From contig JBGAQN010000026.1 in assembly GCA_044220725.1 (NCBI GenBank), positions 1-29,101 on the forward strand: 29,101 bases of DNA, written 5' to 3'. Position 1 is the first letter of the stretch; the number at the start of each line of letters is the position of its first letter. The notes beneath the pieces are model-generated. The model saw only the letters and a program-made list of their open reading frames with translations, made no database searches and was not told the DNA's origin. Source of the stretch: Phosphoribacter sp044220725. Its GTDB lineage: Bacteria; Actinomycetota; Actinomycetes; Actinomycetales; Dermatophilaceae. The position numbers and the translations under genes were made by a program. Shown here piece by piece: positions 1-6,796 of the stretch.

Positions 1-8
1 AAGCGACG

Positions 9-905
9 ATGAGCGACACCGCACCCACCACGGGGACCACGCGGGTCAAGCGGGGCATGGCCGAGATGCTCAAGGGCGGCGTCATCATGGACGTCGTCAC
101 CCCCGAGCAGGCCAAGATCGCCGAGGACGCGGGCGCCGTGGCCGTGATGGCGTTGGAGCGGGTGCCCGCCGACATCCGCGCTCAGGGCGGGGTCTCGCGG
201 ATGAGCGACCCCGACATGATCGACGGGATCATCGCGGCCGTCTCCATCCCGGTCATGGCCAAAGCGCGGATCGGGCATTTCGTTGAGGCGCAGGTGCTGC
301 AGAGCCTGGGCGTCGACTACATCGACGAGTCCGAGGTCCTCACCCCGGCCGATTACGCTAACCACATCGACAAGTGGGCGTTCGATGTGCCGTTCGTCTG
401 CGGTGCCACCAACCTCGGCGAGGCGCTGCGCCGGATCACCGAGGGGGCGGCCATGATCCGATCCAAGGGCGAGGCCGGCACCGGCGACGTGTCGAACGCG
501 ACCACCCATATGCGCCAGATCCGCGGCGAGATCAACCGGCTCCGCTCGATGACCCCCGACGAGCTCTACGTCGCGGCCAAGGACCTCCAGGCACCCTACG
601 ACCTGGTCCGCGAGGTCGCCCAAGCCGGCAAGCTCCCGGTCGTCCTCTTCACCGCCGGGGGCATCGCCACGCCCGCGGATGCCGCGATGATGATGCAGCT
701 CGGCGCCGAGGGTGTCTTTGTCGGGTCGGGCATCTTCAAGTCCGGCAACCCGGCCCAGCGGGCCGAGGCGATCGTCAAGGCGACGACCTTCTACAACGAC
801 CCCGACGTCATCGCCAAGGTGTCCCGCGGGCTGGGCGAGGCCATGGTCGGCATCAACGTCGAGGAGCTCCCGCAGTCCCACCGCCTCGCCGAGCGCGGTT
901 GGTAG
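9..905 (+). CDS. pdxS: Pyridoxal 5'-phosphate synthase, lyase subunit PdxS
   Basis: Makes pyridoxal 5'-phosphate from ribose 5-phosphate, glyceraldehyde 3-phosphate and ammonia supplied by PdxT, in the cytoplasmic 12+12 PdxS/PdxT complex. The 298-residue protein is full length for the family, a single TIM barrel. Visible signatures are MDVVTPEQA with the substrate Asp at 28, the Schiff-base Lys 85 in PVMAKARIGH, and the second Lys 153 in IRSKGEAGTGD. The start is the ATG 8 bp from the window edge, so its ribosome binding site and promoter cannot be judged. The partner pdxT is downstream but separated by a lipoprotein gene read the other way, so the two are not one simple operon here. Identification is very secure. 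Confidence 0.97.
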   Translation: MSDTAPTTGTTRVKRGMAEMLKGGVIMDVVTPEQAKIAEDAGAVAVMALERVPADIRAQGGVSRMSDPDMIDGIIAAVSIPVMAKARIGHFVEAQVLQSLGVDYIDESEVLTPADYANHIDKWAFDVPFVCGATNLGEALRRITEGAAMIRSKGEAGTGDVSNATTHMRQIRGEINRLRSMTPDELYVAAKDLQAPYDLVREVAQAGKLPVVLFTAGGIATPADAAMMMQLGAEGVFVGSGIFKSGNPAQRAEAIVKATTFYNDPDVIAKVSRGLGEAMVGINVEELPQSHRLAERGW

Positions 906-925
906 GCAGACTGCCCGGCCGTACG

Positions 926-1774
926 TCAGGGTTGGACGCGCTCCAGGCACAGGCCTGCCTCGCCGCCGACAACGTCGGCGTACGGGACTGAAGTGCCGGC
1001 CCGAGCGAACCGGCCACCCCCCTGAGCGCTTTTCAGAGCGACCAACCGCGCTGAGCCCAGCCTGTGGATCGCTGGCCAGAGCGCGGGGTCGATCTCGGCT
1101 TCGCTGTCAGCGGTGCCTCCGTCGGGGGCCAGGAAGTTGCGGAACTCGCACACGAGCGGGTAGTTGCCCTCGAGGTCGCTCGCCCGGATCGGGGTGCCGA
1201 GGTGTCGGGCGTCCAACCGCCGCAACACGAGGGCGGCATCGACGTCGGTGACTGTGGATGGACCGAAGTCCGGGCACGCATAGGGCGACTCCGCCTCACT
1301 CCACGAGACGAGGACCGTCGTACTCGCTGACTCCCAGTACCACCCACCCTGCGATCCTCGCATCGGGGTGGTCAAGGCGGCCAGCAGATCCTGCCGCCCG
1401 GCGTGCGTCAGGGCATCGCGGATCCGTTCGGGTGCCCGGGTCCAACACTTGGTGACGATCGCCTCGATGTTGCCGTCCGCGATGTCGTCGGCGGTCTTCT
1501 GCAAGGACCTAGGAGCGGAACGGCCCTCTCCACCCGCCACGACAATGCGCGGCAGAGGCATGGCGTGGCTCGCGGTGGTGCTGGTCGGTGCGCCGGCAGT
1601 TGTCCGTTCCGGTGCGGCGGGGGTGGTGATGACTGCAGGCGCCGTGGTTTGCGATGTCTGTTCGGGAGGCGGCACCGTCACCACCACCACTGTTGTCGGC
1701 GCTGGCGCCTGCGTGCAGCCCGCGACGGTCACCGACAGCAGGACCAGGCCCACAGTCACAGCTCCTCCGCGCAT
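926..1774 (-). CDS. Putative secreted lipoprotein, function unknown
   Basis: A 282-residue protein with a classical lipoprotein signal: MR at the N-terminus, a hydrophobic stretch (residues 4-16) and lipobox VAGC with the lipidated Cys at 20. A Thr/Pro/Ala/Val-rich linker follows (about 21-70), then a globular domain with at least three further cysteines (in TKCWTR, YACPDF and LVCEFR), plus a C-terminal GLCLERVQP. I do not recognise the family. It is expected to sit on the outer face of the membrane. The frame is open further upstream, but the ATG at 1774 places the signal peptide exactly at the N-terminus, so I chose it. The gene is convergent with pdxS (20 bp gap) and divergent from pdxT, and so splits a pair that normally works together. 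No evidence links it to vitamin B6. Confidence 0.8.
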   Translation of the reverse strand: MRGGAVTVGLVLLSVTVAGCTQAPAPTTVVVVTVPPPEQTSQTTAPAVITTPAAPERTTAGAPTSTTASHAMPLPRIVVAGGEGRSAPRSLQKTADDIADGNIEAIVTKCWTRAPERIRDALTHAGRQDLLAALTTPMRGSQGGWYWESASTTVLVSWSEAESPYACPDFGPSTVTDVDAALVLRRLDARHLGTPIRASDLEGNYPLVCEFRNFLAPDGGTADSEAEIDPALWPAIHRLGSARLVALKSAQGGGRFARAGTSVPYADVVGGEAGLCLERVQP

Positions 1775-1863
1775 GCTCACAGGTGTATCAGACGGACGAC
1801 CGGCGCTAGCGGCCAGCTCCTGGTAGCCGAGTGGCCGACCAGCGTGCCGCGACCAGGAGCGTC

Positions 1864-1869
1864 TAGGCT
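1864..1869 (+). promoter_or_regulatory. Probable -10 box of leaderless pdxT promoter
   Basis: TAGGCT lies 8 nt before the pdxT GTG at 1878, and no Shine-Dalgarno sequence is present between. This fits the actinobacterial TANNNT -10 box with transcription starting at or next to the start codon. The same TAG(G/C)CT arrangement precedes three other genes in the window. Confidence 0.55.
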
Positions 1870-1877
1870 GCTCGCTC

Positions 1878-2483
1878 GTGGCTTCTGGACCGACGATCGG
1901 TGTTCTCGCGCTGCAAGGCGATGTGCGTGAGCACGTCCGTGCCCTGGAGACTGTTGGAGCCACGGCCGTTCCGGTCAAGCGTGGGGGGGAGTTGGCCGGC
2001 ATACAGGGCATCGTCTTACCTGGCGGGGAGTCCACGGTCATCGACAAACTCCTGCGCGCCTTCGAGCTGTTCGAGCCGCTGCGAGACCGGCTGCGCGCGG
2101 GGCTGCCCGCCTATGGCTCGTGCGCGGGGATGATCCTGCTCGCCGATCGGGTGACCGACGCGACTGCCGACCAGCAGACCTTGGGCGGCATCGACATGAC
2201 GGTGCGCCGCAACGCCTTCGGCCGTCAGGTGGACTCCTTCGAGCAAGACGTCCGGTATGCCGCCTGGCCGGCTCCCGTGCGCGCCGTCTTCATCCGCGCA
2301 CCCTGGGTGGAGCAGGTGGGGGAGTCCGTCGAGGTGCTAGCCCGGGTCGAGGACGGACGCGCTGCCCGACGGATCGTCGCCGTCCGACAGGGCGGGCTAT
2401 TGGCGACCTCGTTCCACCCCGAAGTCACCGGCGACGTGCGAGTTCATGCCCAATTCGTCGAGATGGTGCGCGATCACGGCTGA
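1878..2483 (+). CDS. pdxT: Pyridoxal 5'-phosphate synthase, glutaminase subunit PdxT
   Basis: Class I glutamine amidotransferase that releases ammonia from glutamine and channels it to PdxS. At 201 residues it is full length. The early motif IGVLALQGDVREH, the oxyanion strand LPGGEST (about 47-53), the nucleophile Cys 82 in YGSCAGM, and the His 180/Glu 182 pair in SFHPEVTGD form the complete catalytic triad. The GTG start fits the alignment of the first beta strand; no ribosome binding site precedes it and a TAGGCT box lies 8 nt upstream, so the mRNA may be leaderless. The gene holds two copies of the GTATGCCG word, one of which forces an ATA isoleucine codon (AGIQ). A TTA leucine codon occurs in IVLPGG. 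Confidence 0.96.
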   Translation: MASGPTIGVLALQGDVREHVRALETVGATAVPVKRGGELAGIQGIVLPGGESTVIDKLLRAFELFEPLRDRLRAGLPAYGSCAGMILLADRVTDATADQQTLGGIDMTVRRNAFGRQVDSFEQDVRYAAWPAPVRAVFIRAPWVEQVGESVEVLARVEDGRAARRIVAVRQGGLLATSFHPEVTGDVRVHAQFVEMVRDHG

Positions 2484-2630
2484 GCTGGCGTTCGGGCGTC
2501 GCGGCGCCCAGGTTGGCGCACGGCATACGTGGGCCGAAGTTCGTGCGGTTGATCGCGGTCCAGCAGCCGCGTTGGACCACACACCGGGGGCGGCTCCCTC
2601 CGTCAGCACAGGGCGGCGGCTCCCGACGGA

Positions 2631-2636
2631 TAAGAT
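2631..2636 (+). promoter_or_regulatory. Probable -10 box of yebC promoter
   Basis: TAAGAT matches the actinobacterial TANNNT -10 consensus in the 191-bp gap between pdxT and yebC, 38 nt before the yebC ATG. I see no convincing -35. The last two bases are shared with the 16-bp palindrome that follows. Confidence 0.6.
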
Positions 2637-2650
2637 CGGAAGGTTCCGAT
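2635..2650. promoter_or_regulatory. Palindromic operator candidate ATCGGAA-GG-TTCCGAT
   Basis: Perfect inverted repeat with 7-bp arms and a 2-bp centre, covering the expected transcription start of yebC and overlapping the -10 box TAAGAT by two bases. A repressor bound here would block the promoter. It does not match the LexA box (CGAAC-N4-GTTCG) found ahead of ruvC. The cognate regulator is unknown; an mRNA hairpin at the 5' end is an alternative reading. Confidence 0.5.
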
Positions 2651-2674
2651 GCACGCGAATCCAAGGACGGGGTT

Positions 2675-3430
2675 ATGAGCGGTCACTCCAAGTGGGCGAC
2701 CACCAAGCACAAGAAGGCCGCGATCGACGCCAAGCGGGGTAAGCTCTTCGCCAAGCTCATCAAGAACATCGAGGTCGCGGCCCGCACCGGTGGCGGTGAC
2801 CCCCTGGGCAACCCCACCCTGTGGGACGCCATCTACAAGGCGAAGAAGTCTTCGGTTCCCAACGACAACATCGACCGGGCGGTCAAGCGCGGCTCGGGAG
2901 CCGAGGCTGGGGGAGCGGACTACAAGGAGATCATCTACGAGGGCTACGCGCCCAACGGGGTCGCTCTCTACATCCAGTGCCTCACCGACAACCGCAATCG
3001 CGCTGCGGCCGAGGTGCGCACCGCCCTCACCCGCAACGGCGGCAACCTCGCCGACCCTGGGTCGGTGGCCTATATGTTCACCCGCAAAGGCGTCGTCATC
3101 GTCCCCAAGGGCGCCCACACCGAAGACGCGCTGCTCGATGTCGTCCTCGAGGCCGGTGCCGAAGAGATCAACGACCTGGGAGAGGCCTTCGAGATCGTCT
3201 CGGAGGCCAGCGACTTCGTCGAGGTCCGCAAGGCGTTGCAGGCTGCGGGGATCGACTACGACTCCGCCGAAGCCACGTTCATCCCGAGTGTCGAGGTGCC
3301 GCTGGACCTCGATGGTGCCCGCAAGATGATGCGGGTCATCGATGCCCTCGAAGACTCCGACGACGTCCAGAACGTCTGGGCCAACGGTGACGTCAGCGAC
3401 GAGGTGCTCGCCCAGCTCGACGAGGAGTGA
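2675..3430 (+). CDS. YebC/PmpR family protein
   Basis: YebC-family protein of 251 residues, the usual length. Family members are three-domain proteins once described as DNA-binding regulators; more recent work on relatives links them to translation of difficult (proline-rich) stretches, so the role in this organism is open. The hallmark N-terminus MSGHSKWATTKHKKAAIDAKRGK is intact, followed by GGGDPLGNPTLWDAI, the family segment YEGYAPNGVALYIQCLTDNRNR, and a C-terminal domain ending in ALEDSDDVQNVWANGD. The ATG at 2675 is preceded by AAGGACGGGG. It sits upstream of ruvCAB as in many bacteria, but a reversed RidA-like gene intervenes. It has its own promoter with a palindrome. Confidence 0.95.
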   Translation: MSGHSKWATTKHKKAAIDAKRGKLFAKLIKNIEVAARTGGGDPLGNPTLWDAIYKAKKSSVPNDNIDRAVKRGSGAEAGGADYKEIIYEGYAPNGVALYIQCLTDNRNRAAAEVRTALTRNGGNLADPGSVAYMFTRKGVVIVPKGAHTEDALLDVVLEAGAEEINDLGEAFEIVSEASDFVEVRKALQAAGIDYDSAEATFIPSVEVPLDLDGARKMMRVIDALEDSDDVQNVWANGDVSDEVLAQLDEE

Positions 3431-3451
3431 GCCCGCGACGCGGCGGCGACC

Positions 3452-3521
3452 TGAACGACCTCACCGGCGGATGACGGCGTCGAGGGCTTGAACGACCTCA
3501 GTGGCCAATGACGGCGTCGAG
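3452..3521. repeat. 37-bp-period tandem duplication at the RidA-like gene's 3' end
   Basis: Two 33-bp copies start at 3452 and 3489. They share a 12-base left part (TGAACGACCTCA) and a 14-base right part (ATGACGGCGTCGAG) with 7 variable bases between. The right copy holds the last codons and stop of the reversed RidA-like gene (LDAVIGH, stop). The left copy, read the same way, would give LDAVIRR and a stop. The 37-bp period is not a multiple of three. It looks like a partial duplication of a gene end. Confidence 0.75.
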
Positions 3522-3899
3522 CTCGACCTCGACGAGCCACCGCGGGTCCAGCAGCGCGGCCACGACCACCATCGTCGACGCCGGCCGGACCTCGCTGAAG
3601 ATCTCGCCATGGACCTGCGACGCGGCATCGGCCGCGTCCGTCGTGACCAGATAGGTCCGCGTCCGCACGACATCCGCCGGGGTCCCACCGAGCTGTGCCA
3701 GGGCGCCCAGGGCGATCTCCCAGCAGCGCCGGGTCTGCACGACCGGATCGGGATCGACGCGGCCGTCCGGCCACACGGGGGCCGTCCCCGATACTGCCAC
3801 GACCTCGCCGTCGCGCACGGCGCGGCTGAACCCGATGGTCGCCTCGTAGGGGGAACCGGACGAGGCGCATTGGCGGGACGGTGACGATGGGACGCTCAT
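3498..3899 (-). CDS. RidA/YjgF/UK114-family protein
   Basis: A 133-residue protein of the RidA superfamily, small trimeric enzymes that often hydrolyse reactive enamine/imine intermediates from PLP-dependent enzymes. Visible family features are SGSPYEATIGFSRAVRDGEVVAVSGTAPVWPDG, the segment QTRRCWEIALGALAQLGGTPADVVRTRTYL (which carries the family Arg), and MVVVAALLDPRWLVEVELDAV at the end. The ATG at 3899 has GAGG about 9 nt upstream; an ATG three codons earlier is too close to that site. Subfamily and substrate cannot be assigned. Its position beside PLP synthesis genes is suggestive only. The C-terminus lies in a tandem duplication, and a GTATGCCG copy is 16 nt before its start. Confidence 0.88.
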   Translation of the reverse strand: MSVPSSPSRQCASSGSPYEATIGFSRAVRDGEVVAVSGTAPVWPDGRVDPDPVVQTRRCWEIALGALAQLGGTPADVVRTRTYLVTTDAADAASQVHGEIFSEVRPASTMVVVAALLDPRWLVEVELDAVIGH

Positions 3900-3988
3900 G
3901 ACTACCATCCTCGGGTATGCCGGCCCTGCGGGTTCCGTCGCGTTGGTGCGTCGGCGCGTCGCGTTCCCCGACATGGCGGCCGGACGGG

Positions 3989-3994
3989 TAGCGT
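3989..3994 (+). promoter_or_regulatory. Probable -10 box of ruvCAB promoter
   Basis: TAGCGT fits the TANNNT -10 pattern and places the transcription start near 4001, at the LexA palindrome. It gives a 5' leader of about 34 nt to ruvC. Confidence 0.5.
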
Positions 3995-4000
3995 GACTCC

Positions 4001-4014
4001 CGAACACGTGTTCG
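4001..4014. promoter_or_regulatory. LexA (SOS) box upstream of ruvC
   Basis: CGAACACGTGTTCG is a perfect 14-bp palindrome matching the Gram-positive/actinobacterial LexA operator core CGAAC-N4-GTTCG. It lies just downstream of the -10 box TAGCGT and 20 bp before the ruvC start, so bound LexA would block transcription of ruvCAB. This fits the known DNA-damage induction of Holliday-junction genes in related bacteria. Confidence 0.88.
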
Positions 4015-4034
4015 CACTCATAGGGAGGTATGCC

Positions 4035-4595
4035 GTGCGCGTCCTGGGCGTCGACCCGGGCCTGACCCGCTGCGGCGTCGGCGTGGTCGAGGGCGACCTC
4101 GGCCGGCGCTTGACGATGGTCGACGTTACCGTGATCCGCAGCGACTCGCGCACCCCGACTCCTGATCGGCTCCTGGCTCTAGACCTTGCCCTGACCGGTC
4201 TGGTCTCCCGCCACCGTCCCGATGCCATCGCGGTGGAGCGAGTGTTCGCTGACGTCAACGTCCTGTCGGTCATGGGGACGGCCCAGGCTTCCGCGGTGGC
4301 CATGCTCGTCGCGGCGCGGCACGGCATACCGGTGCATCTGCACACGCCGACCGAAGTGAAGGCAGCGGTCACGGGAAGCGGGCGGGCCGACAAGACCCAG
4401 GTGACCGCGATGGTGACCCGGCTCCTCCGGCTGTCCGTGGCACCGACGCCCGCCGACGCCGCTGACGCGCTCGCTTTGGCGATCTGTCATTTGTGGCGGG
4501 GAGCCGCGACCAACCGGATCGAACACGCCGCCGCGGCAGTCCGGGCCCAACAGGCCTCGGCAGTCGCCACTGGAGTTGGAAGGACCCTCAGATGA
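4035..4595 (+). CDS. ruvC: Holliday junction endonuclease RuvC
   Basis: Homodimeric resolvase that nicks Holliday junctions symmetrically, working with RuvAB in recombinational repair. The 186-residue protein shows the acidic catalytic residues: Asp 7 in VLGVDPGLTRCG, Glu 68 in AIAVERVF, and Asp 141/Asp 144 in PADAADALALAICH. The GTG at 4035 is the start because GGGAGG lies 6 nt upstream and the family N-terminus begins exactly there; the upstream in-frame ATG would add residues across the LexA box. A GTATGCCG copy fills the space between the ribosome binding site and the GTG. A second copy in the gene gives HGIP with an ATA codon. The stop overlaps the ruvA start (ATGA), so ruvC-ruvA-ruvB are translationally coupled. 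Confidence 0.96.
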   Translation: MRVLGVDPGLTRCGVGVVEGDLGRRLTMVDVTVIRSDSRTPTPDRLLALDLALTGLVSRHRPDAIAVERVFADVNVLSVMGTAQASAVAMLVAARHGIPVHLHTPTEVKAAVTGSGRADKTQVTAMVTRLLRLSVAPTPADAADALALAICHLWRGAATNRIEHAAAAVRAQQASAVATGVGRTLR

Positions 4596-5191
4596 TTGCC
4601 TCCGTCCGCGGCCAGGTGACTCATGTCGGGCTGGACAGCGTCGTCGTCGAGGTCGGCGGGGTCGGCATCCTCGTCCACGTCACGCCCGCCACGGCATCTG
4701 CCCTGCGGATCGGCAGCCCGGCAAACCTGGCGACCTCGTTAGTGGTGCGCGAGGACTCGCTGACCCTCTACGGCTTCGCAAACGCCGACGGGCGTTCGGT
4801 CTTCGAGACGGTCCAAACGGTGACGGGCGTCGGGCCGCGGCTAGCCCTGGCCATGCTCGCGGTCCACTCACCCGACGGGGTGCGTGCCGCGGTCTCCTCG
4901 GGAGATCTCAGCGCACTGATGAAAGTCCCCGGGATCGGGCGTAAGGGCGCCGAACGCCTGGTCCTGGAATTGCGAGACAAGATGGGTCTGCCCGCTGGGG
5001 TCCCAGGGTCGGCGGAATCTTCGCCGGGCGCCTCGGGCTGGGCTCGGCAAGTGCGGGAGGCGCTCGTGGGCCTGGGATGGAGCACCAAGCAGGCCGAGGA
5101 CGCCGTCGAGGCCGTGACCCCCGACGCCGGCGAACGCCCCGACGTATCGACGGTGCTGCGGGCAGCCCTGCAACGGTTGGCCAAGCCGTGA
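4592..5191 (+). CDS. ruvA: Holliday junction branch migration protein RuvA
   Basis: RuvA tetramers hold the four-way junction and load the RuvB motor rings. At 199 residues it is the normal size. Domain I is the N-terminal OB fold (MIASVRGQVTHVGLDSVVVEVGGVGI). Domain II has two helix-hairpin-helix motifs, VQTVTGVGPRLALAML and LMKVPGIGRKGAERLVLEL. A Ser/Gly/Pro-rich linker (about 133-150) joins domain III (VREALVGLGWSTKQAEDAV), which contacts RuvB. The start ATG overlaps the ruvC stop; the stop TGA overlaps the GTG of ruvB. One TTA leucine codon is present (TSLVV). Confidence 0.97.
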   Translation: MIASVRGQVTHVGLDSVVVEVGGVGILVHVTPATASALRIGSPANLATSLVVREDSLTLYGFANADGRSVFETVQTVTGVGPRLALAMLAVHSPDGVRAAVSSGDLSALMKVPGIGRKGAERLVLELRDKMGLPAGVPGSAESSPGASGWARQVREALVGLGWSTKQAEDAVEAVTPDAGERPDVSTVLRAALQRLAKP

Positions 5192-6351
5192 GCGAAGCAC
5201 GGCACAATGGCGCGACGGGAGGCCCTGACGCCAACGGCCCGGATGCCAACGGCCCGGATGCCGGGCCGACCTGGCAGGACGGTTCGTGGGACGCCACCGC
5301 TCGGGTCGTCGACCCCACCGGGCAAGAGCGCGAGCGGCAGGTCGAGGCGGCCCTGCGACCTCGGCGTCTGGCCGAGTTCCCCGGCCAGAGCCGGGTCCGC
5401 GATCAACTGGGCCTGGTGCTCGAGGCAGCTCGACGCCGCGGCACTCCGCCAGACCACGTCCTGCTCTCCGGGCCGCCCGGGCTGGGCAAGACGACCCTGG
5501 CGATGATCATCGCTGCGGAGCTGGAGCAACCACTCCGGGTCACGTCCGGGCCGGCCATCCAACACGCTGGGGATCTGGCCTCGATCCTGTCCTCCCTCGC
5601 GGAGGGTGAGGTGCTCTTCCTCGACGAGATCCATCGGATGTCCCGGGCGGCCGAGGAGATGCTCTACCTGGCGATGGAGGACTTCCGGGTCGACATCGTC
5701 GTGGGCAAGGGCCCGGGCGCAACGGCGATTCCCTTGGAGTTGCCGCCGTTCACCGTGGTGGGCGCGACGACGCGTTCGGGCCTCTTGCCGGCGCCCTTGC
5801 GCGACCGGTTCGGGTTCACGGGGCATCTGGACTTCTACGAGACGGTGGACCTGGTGACGATCCTTCGGCGGTCGGCGCGTTTGCTTGACGTGCGGGCCGA
5901 CGACCCGGGCATCGAGGAGATCGCCAAGCGGTCCCGGGGAACCCCACGTATCGCCAACCGGCTCCTGCGCCGGGTGCGCGATTGGGCCCAGATCCATGGC
6001 CAGGACGTCGTCGACCTCGACGCGGCGCATCAGGCATTGGCGCTGTTCGATGTCGACGTGCGCGGGCTGGACCGGCTCGACCGAGCCGTGCTCGACGCGT
6101 TGTGCCGACGGTTCGGGGGCGGCCCCGTGGGAGTGGCCAATCTCGCGGTGGCTGTGGGGGAGGAAGCGGACACCGTCGAGACGGTCGCCGAGCCTTTCCT
6201 GGTTCGCGAAGGCTTGGTCGTGCGCACCTCCCGAGGGCGCGCAGCGACCCCGCTGGCGTGGGAGCATCTCGGGCTGACCCCTCCCGTGTCGGCGACGGCA
6301 TACCAGGCTTCGCTGCTGCCCCCCGAGGATGTCGGACGGCTGGGCAACTGA
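5188..6351 (+). CDS. ruvB: Holliday junction branch migration ATPase RuvB
   Basis: Hexameric AAA+ ATPase that pumps DNA through the RuvA-bound junction. Motifs are complete: Walker A GPPGLGKTT, Walker B LFLDEIH, sensor 1 VVGATTRSG, the arginine-finger region LRDRFGF, sensor 2 GTPRIANRLLRR, and the C-terminal winged helix (FGGGPVGVANLAVAVGEEADTVETVAEPFLVREGLV). The GTG at 5188 overlaps the ruvA stop (GTGA), giving 387 residues. The N-terminus, about 40 residues longer than in E. coli, is low complexity and holds three GPDAN-type units. The last codons contain a GTATGCCG-family copy (TAYQAS), and another copy begins 4 nt after the stop. Confidence 0.97.
   Translation: MSEARHNGATGGPDANGPDANGPDAGPTWQDGSWDATARVVDPTGQERERQVEAALRPRRLAEFPGQSRVRDQLGLVLEAARRRGTPPDHVLLSGPPGLGKTTLAMIIAAELEQPLRVTSGPAIQHAGDLASILSSLAEGEVLFLDEIHRMSRAAEEMLYLAMEDFRVDIVVGKGPGATAIPLELPPFTVVGATTRSGLLPAPLRDRFGFTGHLDFYETVDLVTILRRSARLLDVRADDPGIEEIAKRSRGTPRIANRLLRRVRDWAQIHGQDVVDLDAAHQALALFDVDVRGLDRLDRAVLDALCRRFGGGPVGVANLAVAVGEEADTVETVAEPFLVREGLVVRTSRGRAATPLAWEHLGLTPPVSATAYQASLLPPEDVGRLGN
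5221..5262 (+). repeat. Three 15-bp tandem units in ruvB 5' end
   Basis: Units starting at 5221, 5236 and 5251 encode GPDAN, GPDAN, GPDAG. The last two share GGCCCGGATGCC exactly; the first differs by two bases. The region is in the unconserved N-terminal tail of RuvB, where repeat slippage would be tolerated. Confidence 0.8.
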
Positions 6352-6473
6352 GCTGTATGCCGCTCCTCGGCGCGGCTGGTTCGCCAGGAGGGCTCGGATA
6401 GGCCAGAATGGGACGCTGGTCTGCCGACTCGGCAGCGTCGGCTCATCAACGGTGACAAGGTAACGACAGACTC

Positions 6474-6785
6474 ATGGCAAGCAACGACCTCAGCTCGCTG
6501 CTCTTCTTCGCGATTCCCTTGGCGTTCATCGCCTACGTGTTCCTCGGCCAGCGCAAGCGTGTGCGGGCTCTGCAGGAGCTGCATTCCTCGATCGGCGTGG
6601 GGGACGACGTGCGGACCAGTTCGGGCCTGTTCGGTCGCGTTCATGCAACGACCGACACCGATGTCCACCTGGAGATCGCCCCTGGCGTCGTCGTGCGCTT
6701 TGACCGTCGAGCGATCGACGCCAAGGTGACCCAGACACCGGCGCCCGACTCGGGCACTCCTGACGGCCCGACCCAGGACCAGTGA
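6474..6785 (+). CDS. yajC: Preprotein translocase subunit YajC
   Basis: Small accessory membrane protein that associates with SecDF and the SecYEG channel. It has 103 residues, one transmembrane helix (about 8-24, LLFFAIPLAFIAYVFLG) followed by the basic QRKRVRALQEL, and the cytoplasmic YajC domain (IGVGDDVRTSSGLFGRV). The C-terminal tail is Pro/Asp/Thr rich. The ATG at 6474 follows a weak CAAGGT. The 122-bp gap behind ruvB contains one GTATGCCG copy, a small CTGCCG-ACT-CGGCAG hairpin at 6421-6435 and possible but unconvincing -10 boxes. It begins the yajC-secD-secF operon. Confidence 0.95.
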   Translation: MASNDLSSLLFFAIPLAFIAYVFLGQRKRVRALQELHSSIGVGDDVRTSSGLFGRVHATTDTDVHLEIAPGVVVRFDRRAIDAKVTQTPAPDSGTPDGPTQDQ

Positions 6786-6796
6786 AGGATCAGTTC

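Noticed and set aside
2120..2674. Longer start for yebC, or a fused upstream gene, from the open frame before 2675
   Set aside because: The frame overlaps pdxT, has no family similarity, and the hallmark YebC N-terminus with a ribosome binding site starts at 2675.
6421..6435. CTGCCG-ACT-CGGCAG hairpin before yajC as terminator or attenuator
   Set aside because: The stem is short, there is no T tract, and such hairpins are frequent by chance in GC-rich DNA.
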